Assembly (NCBI RefSeq): GCF_030272615.1
Contig: NC_081406.1
Span: 213,318,997 to 213,382,996, forward strand
Length of the DNA stretch: 64,000 nt
From: Cryptomeria japonica
Lineage: Eukaryota > Streptophyta > Pinopsida > Cupressales > Cupressaceae
Direction of reading: 5' to 3'
Shown: piece after piece, positions 13,387 to 25,449 of the stretch
Layout of the letters: each line of letters opens with the position of its first letter
Numbering within the stretch: position 1 is the stretch's first letter
Made by a program: the position numbers and the translations under genes
The notes under the pieces: model-generated
What the model saw: the letters and a program-made list of their open reading frames with translations, nothing else
What the model was told of the DNA's origin: nothing
Databases searched by the model: none

Positions 13387-13388
13387 AT

Positions 13389-13829
13389 TGGTATCAGAGA
13401 ATAGGTTCCCAATTAGAAGAGTGTTCTCCAACCTAGGTAGATTCTAGCCTAAGGACACAATGGTTTGTTTAGTATCTATCTCTGCTCCAATATTTGATGG
13501 CTCAAATTTTTCTATTTGGAGTCACAAAATGGAAGTTTTCCTATCCTCTTTAGGATTTGATGTATGGATGTCAGTAGTAGATGGTCTCCCTAAAAAGGTT
13601 AGTCTTCCTACAAAATTTGTAGAAGAAAGAAGAAATTAGTGCAATGAAGAAGCCATGAAGACTATTTTCAGTGGACTCAATGGTGATGTCTCTTCATAGG
13701 TGGACAAGTGTAAAACAACAAAGAGCTTATGGGAAAGATTGAAGAAGCTCTATGGAAATAAACCCTTGATAGTAGATCCTGCATTTGAAGGTAATATGAG
13801 AAATACATCTCATATTTATAAGCAAACAT
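13389..13829 (+). pseudogene. Second Y body: primer site and truncated gag N-terminus
   Basis: TGGTATCAGAGA at 13389-13400 is a one-base variant of the primer site. Gag starts at 13460 and parallels 8363 onward codon for codon. It has TAG at 13637 and 13697 where copy 1 has CAG at 8540 and 8600, a direct view of C-to-T decay. It reads through the position where copy 1 has a stop. It ends at 13829, where similarity to copy 1 stops and chromovirus sequence on the other strand begins. Confidence 0.85.
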
Positions 13830-14520
13830 AACTCATTCTTGGAGTTGTCATTCCTAAGTCACTTTACTCAGTGATCTGAGAGCAAAGACATTGACTTTAG
13901 GAATCCTATGAGATAGAGAACAATGGGACACCCTTGGGGAAGTTGAGCTATTCAATATAGCTCCTATAACTTGCACCAAGATTCTCATTGGTGTGTGGAC
14001 ACTTTGGAACTTGACTTTCACATTTATGTCACCCTCATTTCCTGCACACACATTCAAAAGAACAATGTCCTTCTCCTCCGCATTTAAAGAAGGTTTCTCT
14101 AAACACTCTTTTCTCGTCTTTTGTCTTCTTTTCCATAACCCTCATTCCTGCAACCATAATTTTCTTTTCTTTGGTAAAAATTTATGTCATCCCTCTAGTA
14201 TGAATTACCATCTCTACTAAATTCCTTGTCTTTATTATGATCTACATAGGTTCCTCTTCCTCTGGTATAAGATCTTCCTCCTCTAACTCTTTAATTTTGC
14301 TCATTTCTTTTATTCAACTTCTCCTCCGCCTTCAGGGCATATTGATAAGCTTCCTCAACACCCTGTGACTTGAATTAAATTGAGTTCATCCTATATAGAC
14401 ATCCACAAACCATTCAAGTATCTTGTGACTTGTTCAATTTTATCATCAGTGTGTCTGGATCTGATATTCAACTTGAGAATGCTTCAGTAAATTCCTTCAC
14501 ACTAGATTCCTTTTTCTTTA
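13830..14520 (-). pseudogene. Chromovirus gag fragment
   Basis: Minus-strand reading from 14520 gives LKKKESSVKEFTEAF, then IKLNKSQDT, then EEAYQYALKAEEKLNKR, the conserved end of the retrotransposon gag domain in plant chromoviruses. An Arg/Gly-rich tract and a zinc-knuckle remnant KCGGEGHCSFEC (about 14050-14090, first Cys lost) follow. On this strand it sits downstream of an RT fragment, which is the reverse of normal gene order, so it marks a rearrangement or a second element joined to G. Several in-frame stops. Confidence 0.75.
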
Positions 14521-14522
14521 GA

Positions 14523-15088
14523 TTATGTAACTTCACTAAAACCTTTGATAAGTTTTTTATAAAGAATTGTCAAACCATGAAATAATCTCACATCTTTAGC
14601 ACTCCATGGGGTAGGCCATTCAAGGGCATCCTTTACTTTTTCTAGGTTTATTCTAAGACCATATGCTAAGACAACAAATCCCAAGTACACCAACTCTTTC
14701 TTTACAAAGCTACACGTATTGAGGTTAATAAACAAATTTTCTTATCTTAAGTTTTCAAAGATCTTATGAACATGCATAAAGTGTTCCTCTAATGTCTTAC
14801 TAAAAATCAAAATATCATTCAAGTAAAAAATAATTAATTTACCCAAAAACTCTTAGAGTACCTCATTCATGAGCCACATGAATTTTCTCGATCCATTGGC
14901 TAGCAGAAAAGGCATGACTAACCAGTCATGCAATATCTCCTTTGTTTTGAAGGTTATTTTCTATTCATATCCTTCTCTAACATGGATTTGGTGATATCCA
15001 ATATCTAGAACTATTCAAATAATCCATAATGTTATCCATCCTTAGCAAGGAAAATCTACACTTGATAGTAATCTTGTTATAGATCAAG
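14523..15088 (-). pseudogene. Element G (chromovirus) reverse transcriptase, middle and C-terminal part
   Basis: Read from 15088 downward: NKITIKCRF, then a decayed palm, SGYHQIHVREG, WLVMPFLLANGSRKFMWLMNEVL, YLNDILIFSKTLEEHF, then FINLNTCSFVKKELVYLGF and VKDALEWPTPWSAKDVRLFHG. These are RT motifs of Ty3/gypsy chromoviruses in order. The catalytic box is YLND instead of YLDD, so the second Asp is kept but the first is lost. Several frameshifts and stops are present. It ends at about 14523, where the gag fragment begins. Confidence 0.82.
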
Positions 15089-15748
15089 TGTTGGGAAATT
15101 AGTTGTTGTACGCCTTGCATAATAATGTTTATAATTGTAATATTCTATTTTATTATGTGAGTTGCATATGGATGTGTAACAAATAGATATTCCTTTAGAA
15201 TATTCTCAGGGCCACTTGATGAGTTTTATTGTAACAATGGGATATTATATTTTATTTAATATTGGAGAAAGTAAATTCTAAAGTACCCAATGCTATATGT
15301 GGGGTAAATGATTAGGTAGCCCATGGTTTTTGCACGTTCTTTTGATGTAATACCACTTGGTGGTTTTTTAGGAGGTTGACTCTATAAAATAAACCACAAG
15401 GGTAGTTGTTTCAAGTTAGCAGGTGAGTTAGGTTAGCATTTGTGGAGGTTGGAAGCATGGCATGGGATGTGTGGTTACATGCTTATTCACAAGGAGTACT
15501 TGTTGATGGTTGGGGTTTTAAAAGCTTTAATGGTTATATTTATAATGGTACATTATCGATAATACATGGATGATAGATGCATTTGGAGGTTGGGTTTTCC
15601 CTCATGAGGGTTTTCCTAGGGTATATCTTATGTCACTCTTTGATGGGTATGTTGTCTATTATTTGCATATAGATTCAAAGGGTTAATTTTCTGTTATTTC
15701 TCAATTAGGTTATCTATAAATTATCATTGCATGGCTGCAATTTTCCTT
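15089..15748 (+). mobile_element. Element J: solo copia-type LTR inside the RT of G
   Basis: It starts TGTTGGGAAATTAG. A TATA box (TATAAAAT) lies at 15383-15390. The copia U5 block GGTTGGGTTTTCC...GGGTTTTCC is at about 15595-15620. It splits the G RT between motifs that read PKKNRKWS on one side and NKITIK on the other. Candidate target duplication is TCAAG (15084-15088) and TCAAA (15749-15753). The right end lacks a clean CA, so that boundary may be off by a few bases. Confidence 0.7.
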
Positions 15749-16307
15749 TCAAAGAGTGTACACGCTCCATTTCCTATTCTTCTTTGGTACTAGTACTAGA
15801 AGTACCACACATGGGCTCAAGCTCTCTTAAATCAATCCCTTCTATAATGACACTTGTTCTTGTCTATTCAAATTTTCACTTTCTACCAAAGTCATTATAT
15901 GGCCTATCTTATTTGAAAAACTAGCTTCAGGATTTAGGTCCATTTGGTGACTTATCTTTCTCATCAATGGTAATCTTTAAGGTACATTATTAGATTAAAT
16001 ATCCTAAAAATAATCCAACAAATTTGAAACTTCTACAAGCACATCTTCTACTTCCTCTTTATTAACTTTAGGAATTAAAGAAAAATACCTATGCTCATGG
16101 TTCATGCCATCTTTAAATTTTCTTCCATACACTAAACATATTATTGCATTACTACATACAATTTCCTCTACCTGTTTCAATGGATTCATCTTGTGTCAAA
16201 CTCCATCCTTTGTCAATGAATAGGTATTTGCATACCCATCATGTACTGCATGATGATTAAATTTACATGCTCTCCCTAATAATATATGACAAACATCTAT
16301 AAGCATT
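15749..16307 (-). pseudogene. Element G protease end, linker and RT N-terminus
   Basis: Minus strand from 16307: LIDVCHILLGRACKFNHHAV, then HDGYANTYSLTKDGV, matching the end of the chromovirus protease (consensus LLGRPWQ and HDG..NTY). A charged linker around 16189-16004 reads EEVEDVLVEVSNLLDYF. Near 15800 lie SPCVVLLVLVPKKNRKWS, the start of the RT domain (consensus SPCAVPALLVPKKDG.W). The protease half joins to 23963-24074 once element D is removed. Confidence 0.8.
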
Positions 16308-17497
16308 TGTAATGTGGAAAAATGGTGAATGATGAGATCAAGAGGAAGACTACCCTTTCCCTCAAGGAGAGATGAGAGTTTCACTATTGATTACCCTTCA
16401 AACACTTTTCACCAAATTACATTTGGAAGAGGAGAGGAAATTCACTAGATGCAACCTTCAAGGATGAAGATTGAATTCTAAATGAAATGAGAATGATAAG
16501 TTGATCCCCACTTCCTTATTTGAAAATGGAAAGGAATTGATTGCATTATGTAGTGCCAAAGTGACAAAGAACTAATTATAACTTAAGATCAGAACATGGG
16601 ATGAAGCTATGAACTTGGATCTTGCAGTAATATGTCGAGATAAAGTCGTCCTGCGAATTTGAGGAAAAGTTGCCCAGACCGTGGTGGGAATGTACATGGT
16701 CCTCCGAAAAATCCGTGAAACGAAAGGGTTTTTATGCCTCTGTAAATGAATCCCGAATATGAAACTACAGTTGCACACCTACAACCTACACACAGAAAAG
16801 AGAGGAATATGGGTTGGGGGTTTGCCTTTAGGTCAAACCCCAGTTTTGGAATTAACCAAGTAATGAAAGAAAGTACTTGCAAGTAGATGTAAATGAAAGA
16901 CTAAATTGTAAATCACCTCAAGGGAGGTTGTGATAGCAATGTTGATAGAAGTGTTTGTGTGGAATTGAATGTTGAAACCAATCTCCTCTTTGATGGTTGA
17001 ATCCTTGACTTGAATGCAACACCTAGCCATGAAGGGAGAATTGAGAAGGCTCAATGTTGGAAAAGAATGCTTGAATGCTCAATAGCTCATGAAACTTGAA
17101 CTTATCCAACTTCAACCTTTCCAACTTATGCAAATGAGAGGATTAATGCCCCTTAAATACATGTTAGTGGATTTGATTTTCGCCACAGGTTGACATCGGG
17201 GAAGTTTCCTGCCCAATGCACAATGAACAATGCAACCCTAGGAAGGCTCCTGCCCCAAAATAGGGCAGGGACAAGGGTGACACACCCCTATCCTAGGAGG
17301 AAAAAGGGTGTCATGCCCCTTTCCTACCCCTTTCTCTAGGGAAAAGTGCGGACGGGGTGATGCAAAGGCTAAGAAAGAAGTTATTTCTGAGGGTTGAGCA
17401 ATCTTTGGTCTCCGATCAGGCTAGAGGATTCAATCTCGCATGTGTGAGGACCCTAATGTAGTCAAAATTGCTAGGGTTGCAATTTTATGACACTACA
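16308..17497 (-). repeat. D 3' LTR, with polypurine tract at 17498-17512
   Basis: Direct repeat of 22757-23962. A TATTTAAGG-type promoter element on the minus strand lies near 17150. The adjoining tract reads AAAGTGGGGGCTCAA on the minus strand. Confidence 0.88.
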
Positions 17498-17512
17498 TTG
17501 AGCCCCCACTTT

Positions 17513-19214
17513 AGTAGGAGTATAAGCGTATGCCAGTACTACTGATAAATTACAAGGAAACAAGATTGAAAGACTTTTACCACGTCAAGGAGGCAAGATG
17601 CACCAAGCCACTAGTGTACTTAGGATCTTAAGACTTTGATTGAAAAAGTAAAAGGGAAGATGGAGAAGGGGAGAACCATGACTGCAAGTAGAAAATTTCC
17701 CTTCACTATGAGTCATGAAAGAAAGGATACTGAAGATTACAAAGAAAAACAAAGTTCACTAAGTAATTTTAAGTATCAAAGAAGGAAAATATGAGCAGAG
17801 TGTATGCCCCCACATTAAAGTGATCATGCACGCCTTATCAAGACCGATTTCTTTAAGGTAGGATACACTCAAGAGAAAGAGAAGGGAGGGAGCATATTAT
17901 CACAAGGATTTAGCCCCCAATAGAGGAATAAACCCAAGGATAATGAATCAAAAAACACTAAGTAGTGTTGCTTTCCTCAAGATCAGTATGTTGTATGATA
18001 ACTCATGTATATAATGTATGTATATGCATATAATAATCATCATTTCCCAAAGAATAACACTACCTTGGAAGAAAGGGAAGAGAGGATGTCTTTTGAGTCA
18101 ACATGAAAGAGACCAAGAAAAGATCTCAATACTTTGCATTGTCCCCAAGTAGAGATTAAGGGAACAATAGAAGAACATGGATACATATAGAAGAATGGTC
18201 AAAAAAAAGAAAGAAAGGAGAGAGAGAAACATCTACAGTGCTAATATTCCTAATCTTGCACGGCATCCGCCTTCTGATCTTGTTGATCACTATTTAGAGA
18301 AGGTGAGCAATATGCCAAAGGAGCGACATAGAACACAACAAATGGAGCTATCACAAGATTCAAACAAGGACTATGCTCATGTTGTAAGTCACATTGTTCT
18401 ATTCTAGGAGCTAGGATTAGGGTTTGTGAAAATTTAGTTGATAAATGTGTGTCAACATCAACATACTCATACTCACTATCAGAAGCATCGGGAGTTGTAT
18501 TGCCAATATGAATAATATTTCATCCATTTCTTCATCAAAGTCTAGAGAAATAGGAGAAAGAACATGAATAGGAGTAAAGCCATCACATGTTTTGTGCAAC
18601 TTATGATCTGGAGATGTAGGTTGAACATCTTTCTTAGGAGAAAAGGTAATCATGTCAACTATCGGAGTCTAAGGAGATTGAGTATTTTGAGGGATAGCTT
18701 CACAAGCTTGAACATGACGTCTTTGTTGGTGTTCTCTCGCACAACAATTCCATCGAGTCTTAGTGAAAGGCTGAGAAGGAGGAGGGACATTTTAAAAAGT
18801 GGGAATGTTTCTCTCCTTGATAGTTGAATGTTTAGGTTGAGGTCTTTTAGGTTGAATAAGAGGAGAAGCATGCCTCTATTCTCTATAAGAGGAACCAGGT
18901 GGAACTTGTGCCATAGAAATGAGGACTATTAGGTGTAGGAAGGAGACCAGGTCCATCATGAGGAGGAGGTATAGGTCTAACCTTAGGAAGAATATTGTTG
19001 TTCTCCTTAAGAGAAGGTAAAGTCACATCCATAGGATTAGGTTGACGATCTTCCTTAAGAGGGAAATTAGTTCTATCTGTGAGGGGAAGAATCATATCCT
19101 TACTCCATTTTTTATAAGATTGAAAAAGAGCATCGCTCCCTGATGGAAGAGATCAATAGGAACACCGAGGTTTCTTTCAAACCGATGAAATAAGATATGA
19201 TTCATGGTTATGAT
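17513..19214 (-). other. D region between protease and 3' LTR, non-coding or decayed
   Basis: Only short open frames occur on either strand (for example 18883-19095 and 18417-18653, minus), rich in Pro and Leu. I find no RT, RNase H or integrase motif. Parts may be a decayed linker downstream of the protease. Confidence 0.55.
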
Positions 19215-21568
19215 TTATCCATTGTGAGGAAATTTGAGACACTTGTGTATTGGAGAATCAATAGCCTTCATGGAAGATAGCCAAAGATAGCCCAACTTCA
19301 TACGGAAATTATTTAAAGAAGGTATGATAACAAAGTCAACATCCATGGATTTAGTATGACCTTCAATAGGAAGGGTGATAGATCCAATGGTAGGACAAGA
19401 TAATCCATCAAATAACTTCACAACCACATTAGAAGCATCATATATTGGCTTATGTAATTGTAAACTGAAAAGATACTCTTCAGTTATGGCATTAACCATG
19501 CAAGAGGGATCAATTAGGGAACCATGGCAAGGGATATCCTTAACCTTTGCAACTATGTATAAAGGGCCATCAGGTGCTCTAATGGTCTCGCTAGGGTCAA
19601 ATGTAATACAAGGATCCTTAGGCATATCTTGTGTTTCTACCATATTAACCAAGTTTGGAGCCATAGAGGTGAATTCTTTATAAGAGAAAGAATTAGGCAC
19701 AATCTCAATAACATTAGAGGTATGAGAAGGCAAGGGATCAGTGAAAATCTTAAGGTTTTGATTAGGAGCTACTAATTTATTCCCTTTGTCATTCACACCT
19801 GCCATAGATATAGTATTATTATCAATCAAGTATTGAATCTTATTATTCAATGTGAAACATTTCTCAGTATCATGACTAGGTTGATGATGAAATTGACAAA
19901 AGAAATTGTTATGAAAATAAGGGGATGCAAGTTTAGAAGGATCAATTGGTTTTATAGGAGGAACTTTGATAACATTTATGTGTAACAATTGAGACATAAT
20001 ACTATGTAAAGATTCATTCAAAGGAGTAAATTGTCTTTCTCTTTGGAAAAAAATAGAAATAGAAGGCACACCTATTGTAGCATTCACATTGTGGTTGTTG
20101 ATTGGATCATTGAACTTGATGAAGCTTTATGTTGGTTTGAACTTCGTGAATTTTTGTTGAACACTCTCCCCCTTATCACTCGGAGCCATAGGAGTGGATT
20201 GCTCCATTTGACTCATAGCCAGTTGATAATTGTGGAGTGTTGCACACAACTGCATAAATGAAGTAAACTCAGACAAAATAAGCTTTTCCCTGATATCTTT
20301 TTATAAATTAGAAATGAAATTTTTCTAAATATCATTATCAGGTACATGAAAAGAAATTTGAACACACAAATGTTTATATCTACAAATGAAATCGGTCACT
20401 TTTTCTTTAACACATTGTTTACAATGCATTAAATCAGTCAAAGTGATTTTAGGACCAATGTTGTTTTGAAATTGTTGGATGAAATCATTTGCCAGTTGTT
20501 GAAAGGAAGTGATGGAATAAGAAGGCAAAGAGCAATACCATTGTAAAGCCTTATCACTTAGTGTTTTTTTGTAAAAAAAATTGCAAGCAATCTTTGATCA
20601 TAAGCAAAATCAGTACACAAGGTTTGAAATGTTTTGACATGCATAAGAGGACCACCTTTTCCATTATAGAGTTTCAATTGAGGGATCTCAACATGTTTAG
20701 GTGGCATGGATTTAACAATATCAAAAGAAAGTGGGCTCGCAACATCAAAGGTGGGCACACTAAACTTGGATTGACTCATAGAAGCAATTTGTTGTTGTAT
20801 GGAAGACATGGTTTGAGAAAGATTGTTAATTGTCACTTTGGTAGAAAAATTGATGTTAGACATAGGTGATTGAGAAGGTGGTGTGAGGTTATTGAAAGAA
20901 GGCATGGACTAAGAATAAGGTGGTGGAACATTATGATAAGTAGGCATAGGTGATGACTGGGTAGGAAAAGGGACACTTCAAGGATGAATAAAGTTGTTGA
21001 AGGAATTGCCCCCTTGTGTCACACTAATTGGTTGAGGAATAATAGGAACACTTATGGAAGACATAGGTAAAGATGGATGATTAAATGAAGAAGAGAGATT
21101 TCCCACATGACCAATGTTTGTAGGGATGACATTTTAAGTTGAAGTAGACATGATGTTGGAGGTAAAAGTAGGAGTAGTAGTCATAAGAGTAGTCAAAGGA
21201 ATTGAAGGAGTGACTTGTGTTGGAGGTTGTGAATAACCTAGGGTTTAGGCACAACTCTTGATAGGCATGACATTAGAATCAACAATATGTGCAATGACAC
21301 ATAATATATCAATTCCATTCTTATCACTTTGAATCGTGCGCTTAAGGCCTTCAATTAACAGTAGAGCTTCAATATTAGGGTATTCTTATGACATCCATTG
21401 TTGAAAGTTATCAAATTGATTGTCCAATGTGGAAAGTTGATCTAGAGAAACCATAGTTAAGGGTTCTTCTTCATCATGGGATTCATCAATGGGGTGAATA
21501 GGCACATGATTAGGATGGGAAGAATTAGCACGATCCTTATGAAAAAACTCACTTAAATTAGGCTCCAT
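19215..21568 (-). pseudogene. D gag-protease polyprotein, decayed
   Basis: Read on the minus strand. The N-terminal region has Ser/Pro-rich low complexity (21568-20900). The retrotransposon gag domain includes LPSYSITSFQQLANDFIQQF and DLMHCKQCVKEKVTDFICRY (20528 downward). A zinc-type motif CQFHHQPSHDTEKC (near 19880) is the C.FH...GH.TE.C form typical of Tat-type gags, with GH changed to SH. The protease reads HGSLIDPSCMVNAI near 19490: the catalytic DSG has become DPS, so it is inactive. The C-terminus CLKFPHNG is the conserved protease end. One frameshift lies in a T7/A8 homopolymer at about 20565-20580. Confidence 0.8.
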
Positions 21569-22756
21569 CTCCTCGGTAATTAAACCTTAATTATGATGCT
21601 TTGTATAACAGGGATAGAATAGGTAGGACTAATAGTGGTAAAACTCATGCACTAGAGGGGTAATTTGAATTTTAAATTTTGGAACAAAGCTTACAAATTT
21701 GAGTAATGCAAAATTTAAGAAAATAATGATTACACAATTTGAATTTTGTTGGGGGAAGAGGATGACACAATTTCCAAAAATGAAAGGAAATTAAAATTTT
21801 AAAAGTAGGGCCAAGGGAGTACCACTTAATTTTAAAATTAGGGCAGACTATAATTAACCTCTTAATTTTTTTTTAAAATCTTGAAGTTTGAAATATTGAA
21901 TTTAGGAGGTATTTCCAATTCTAGAGGGATCAAAAATTGACAAAATCAACCAATATTTTGGATTTAAGCTTTTAAATATAGTCGTAACAGTCTCCCAAAA
22001 TTTTGGGAAAAAAGCTGAGGACCATGGCGGGAACACACATGGTTTGACCAACTTTTTTCAAAATTTTTAGGGACAAATATTACTATGATTTCAAAGATAA
22101 CCCCCAAAAATTGGCAAATTTTACGATCTCTAGATGGTCGAAATGACGGTGCAAATGTAAAGATAGGACCCTATTAGGATTTTGAAGAAGAAGAGGAATT
22201 GAATTGCAATTTTGAAAAAGGTCAAACCTAATGGATAGGGATGCCTTGTAAAATGTTTAGAACTCTTAATTGGAATGATTGACTTGAAATTTGCACAAAA
22301 TCCAATTAAATTTTAAAATTAGGGTTTTATTACCTAACCACTTAATTTTTAAATTTGAATTTTTGGAAAAAGGGGGGAAATTGAAACTTTGAATTGTAGG
22401 AATGAAGACAAATCTGAGAACAAACAGAAATCTGAAAATTAAATGGAAATCCAATTTTTGCACAAGTTCAAGATTATTTTTGAAAATTAGGGTTTTAAAA
22501 AGTAACCTCTTAATTTTGTAAATTTTATTTGCAAATTGAACAAGATAATGAGGAAACTGGATTTGACAATCAAAACAATTTTCAAATCTAAGATTAGCAC
22601 AAGCAATTTTTACAAATTACAAGTTCAATTTTAAATTTTAAAACTAGGGTTTTGAATTATTTAACCACTAAGTTTGCAGAAAATTGAAACTTGTAAAATA
22701 AAAAAATATGCAATTTTGTTCAAAAGAAAGTATGCAAGACATCAAGTTCACCAAAA
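21569..22756 (-). other. D 5' leader with about 165-bp imperfect repeats
   Basis: Between the D 5' LTR and gag. Blocks beginning TTAGGGTTTT followed by TAACCxCTTAATTTT recur at about 22319, 22486 and 22645, spacing about 160-167 bp. The primer site should lie at about 22737-22754 (TGGTGAACTTGATGTC on the minus strand). I cannot name the tRNA. Confidence 0.6.
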
Positions 22757-23962
22757 TGTAATGTGGAAAAATGGTGAATGATGAGATCAAGAGGAAGAAT
22801 ACCCTTTCACTCAAGGAGAGGTGAGAGTTTCACTATTGATTACCCTTCAAACACTTTTCACCAAATTACATTTGGAAGAGGAGAGGAAATTCACTAGATT
22901 CAACCTTCAAGGATGAAGATTGAATTTTGAATGAAATGGGAATGATAAGTTGATCCTCTCTTCCTTATTTAAAAATGGAAAGGAATTGATTGCATTATGT
23001 AGTGCAAAAGTGACAAAGAATTGATTATAACTTAAGATCGGAACATGGGATGAAACTGTGCACCTAGATCTGGCAGTAATATGTCGAGATGAGGTCACCC
23101 TGTGAATTTGAGGAAAAGTTGCCTGGACCATGGTGGGAATGTACACGTTCCTTTGAAAAATATGTGAAATGAAAAGGGTTTTTCCGCCTCTGCAAATGAA
23201 GCTCGAATCCAAAAGTATAGTTGCGCACCTGCAACCTACACACAGAAAATAGAGGATAGTTTTGGAATTAACCAAGTAGTGAAAGAAAATACTTGCAAGT
23301 AGATGTAAATGAAAGACGGAATTATAAATCACCTCAAGGGAGGTTGTGATAGTAATGTTGATAGAAGTGTTTGTGTGGAATTGAATGTTGAAATCAATCT
23401 CCTCTTCAATGGTTGAATCCTTGACTTGAATGCAACACCTAGTGTTGAAGGGAGACTTGAGAAGGCTCAATGCTTGAAAAGAAAGCGTGAATGATTGAAT
23501 GCTCTTGAATGCTTGATCGCTCATGCAAATTGAACTTATCCAACTTCAACCTTTCCAACTTATGAAAATGAGAGGACAAATACCCCTTAAATACATGTTT
23601 GTGGATTTGATTTTTGTCACAGGATGACATCGGGGGAGTTTCCTGCCCAATGCACAACCAACAATGCAACCCTAGGAAGGGTCCTGCCCCAAAATAGGGC
23701 ATGGACAAGGGTGCCATGCCCCTATTGTGGGAGGAAAATAATTCCATGCCCTTGTCTAAGGGGGGATAGTGGCTCCATGCCCCTATCCTACCCCTTTCTC
23801 CAGGGTAGAGTGCGGACGGGGTGATGCAAAGGCGAAGAAAGAAGCTGTTTTTGAGGGTTGAGCAATCTCTGGTCTCTGATCAAGCTAGAGGATTCAATCT
23901 CATGTGCATGAAGACCCTAACACAATAAAAAATTGTTAGGGTCACAATTTTATGACACTACA
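22757..23962 (-). repeat. D 5' LTR
   Basis: Direct repeat of 16308-17497. On the minus strand a TATTTAAGG promoter element lies near 23590, upstream of the expected start of R. Confidence 0.88.
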
Positions 23963-24074
23963 ACATATAATCACATAATACCTCATCATGATAGTTTCTA
24001 ATTTTAAATGGTATTAGGCATTGTTCATTGAACAAAGCTTGTGATCATCCTGCAACCAAATAATCTAGTAGGTA
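23963..24074 (-). pseudogene. Element G protease fragment
   Basis: Minus strand reads LDYLVAG, stop, SQALFNEQCLIPFKIRNY then HDEVLCDYM. This is the central part of the chromovirus protease (consensus VNEQC.VPF.IG.Y.DEVLCDV). It joins 31562-31625 across element A and 16307 across element D. The last five bases, AGGTA, are the A target duplication. Confidence 0.82.
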
Positions 24075-25210
24075 TGATAATCTTATAAAGTACTAAGAGG
24101 GGGGGGTGAATCAGTGATAGAAAAAACAATAACACTTTAAATATAAATCGATAAAAATAATTAACCAGTTTACTTAAAACTATGTATGCAATCCAAAGTG
24201 TTATAAAAGCATCCATAATAAGTAAAACATTCACCATAACACATGTTTGTACGTGGAAAACCCAACTGGGAAAAACCACGGTGAGATGGGACTTACAAGT
24301 TAACTATCTATAGTAATAGGTAACTGACCGGTTAAGGTCTACAAAGTACTTTGTTGGGAGCAAATCCTATTAAATATCCCAAAGCCCTGTTAGGAGCTAT
24401 ACCCGGTTAAAGGTAGTACCCTATTAGGAGTAACCTCAATAGAGGATTTCAAAATACAAACTAACGGATCACTTGGTTAGAGGATTTGTACAATGAATCT
24501 TGTTAGATCTTACCCAGTTAAGGGATTTAACTGTTGCAATGATTAGAAAACAATAGGTGGAATGATCTAGAAATAACACATCTTGCTTGTATAGATCCTC
24601 TTCTGCTCACTCAATATTGTATCACTGACATACTCTACAATTCACATCAACTCAAACTCATAACATCACTTGTATCTCGCATCATGAAAATAGTTCATCA
24701 CAATGTCATTTTATAGACATTAGATTTCATTTTGACCTCAAGAACCTCATCATAATTTCCAAGGTTTAGTGTATCTGGACAATGTTACATAACACATCAC
24801 AAATCACCATCAAAACTATCAGTTAAAGATAACTCATCATGACCAGTGATAACTCATCACAAAATCTATGAAACTGGTTTGAGCGCCAATACTGGTTAAG
24901 TGTTAACTGCTTCCCACTCATATGCCAATTGTCCTGCATCCACCTCCTTGTCAATATCTACTGTATCTCCAAACTGGTAACAATAGAATTGACCAAAACA
25001 AATTGTCATTCCTGCATATACTGGTTGTCTACATATACCGATTAGAAACCTTCATACCGGTTGGACTTCTCTATACAAATGATACTGGTTTGACAAAACA
25101 AAGACTTAGGAGTAGTACTAGTTTGAGTTAACTAATATGTGTGTGTATATGATTTCCATCAATGACAACACATAAAGTCATCCAATACAAAAATAATCAC
25201 CAAGCCAACA
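24075..25210 (-). repeat. A 3' LTR, with polypurine tract at 25211-25222
   Basis: Ends CAAGCCAACA before the tract. The copia U5 block (on the minus strand GTGGTTTTTCCCAG...GGGTTTTCCACGTA) lies at about 24248-24283. Repeated GGTTAAGG or GGTTAGAGG motifs occur between 24320 and 24530. Confidence 0.92.
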
Positions 25211-25449
25211 ATCTCCCCCTTTGGCATTGATGGAAACACATAGAAAATTTTGAGACAACTAATTGTGCGTACAAAAATGTACATACATATTTCTACTCCC
25301 CCTTAACAGTACATACAAAATTTTACATCACATACATATTTCTATTCCCCCTTTGACAACAATGCCAAATTGAAAAGTAAAATACATATATATTACATCA
25401 AAATTTGCATCAAAAACTACATATACAAATATAAGAGTTTTTACAATGG

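Larger units (their letters stand above)
7373..13829 (+). mobile_element. Element Y: Ty1/copia-type element, gag only, as LTR-body-LTR-partial body
   Basis: Order on the plus strand: right part of an LTR (7373-8289), primer site for initiator tRNA-Met, gag, about 1.4 kb without coding capacity, purine tract, full LTR (11158-13386), a second primer site and a second copy of the first 370 bases of gag, stopping abruptly at 13829. Both LTR copies hold the GAGGTTTTTCCCA...TGGGTTTTCC U5 block typical of copia LTRs. There is no protease, integrase or RT between gag and the purine tract, so this is a non-autonomous element. Two bodies sharing one LTR points to unequal recombination between LTRs of neighbouring copies. 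Confidence 0.8.
16308..23962 (-). mobile_element. Element D: gypsy-type element with gag-protease only
   Basis: LTRs at 16308-17497 and 22757-23962 both start TGTAATGTGG and end CACTACA. On the minus strand a purine tract, AAAGTGGGGGCTCAA, abuts the left LTR, fixing orientation. It is inserted in the G protease: the host frame VLCDYM on one side rejoins LIDVCHILLGR on the other. The flanking 5-mers GCATT and ACATA are compatible with a target duplication that has since taken one change on each side. The body has gag and a damaged protease but no RT or integrase. Confidence 0.88.
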
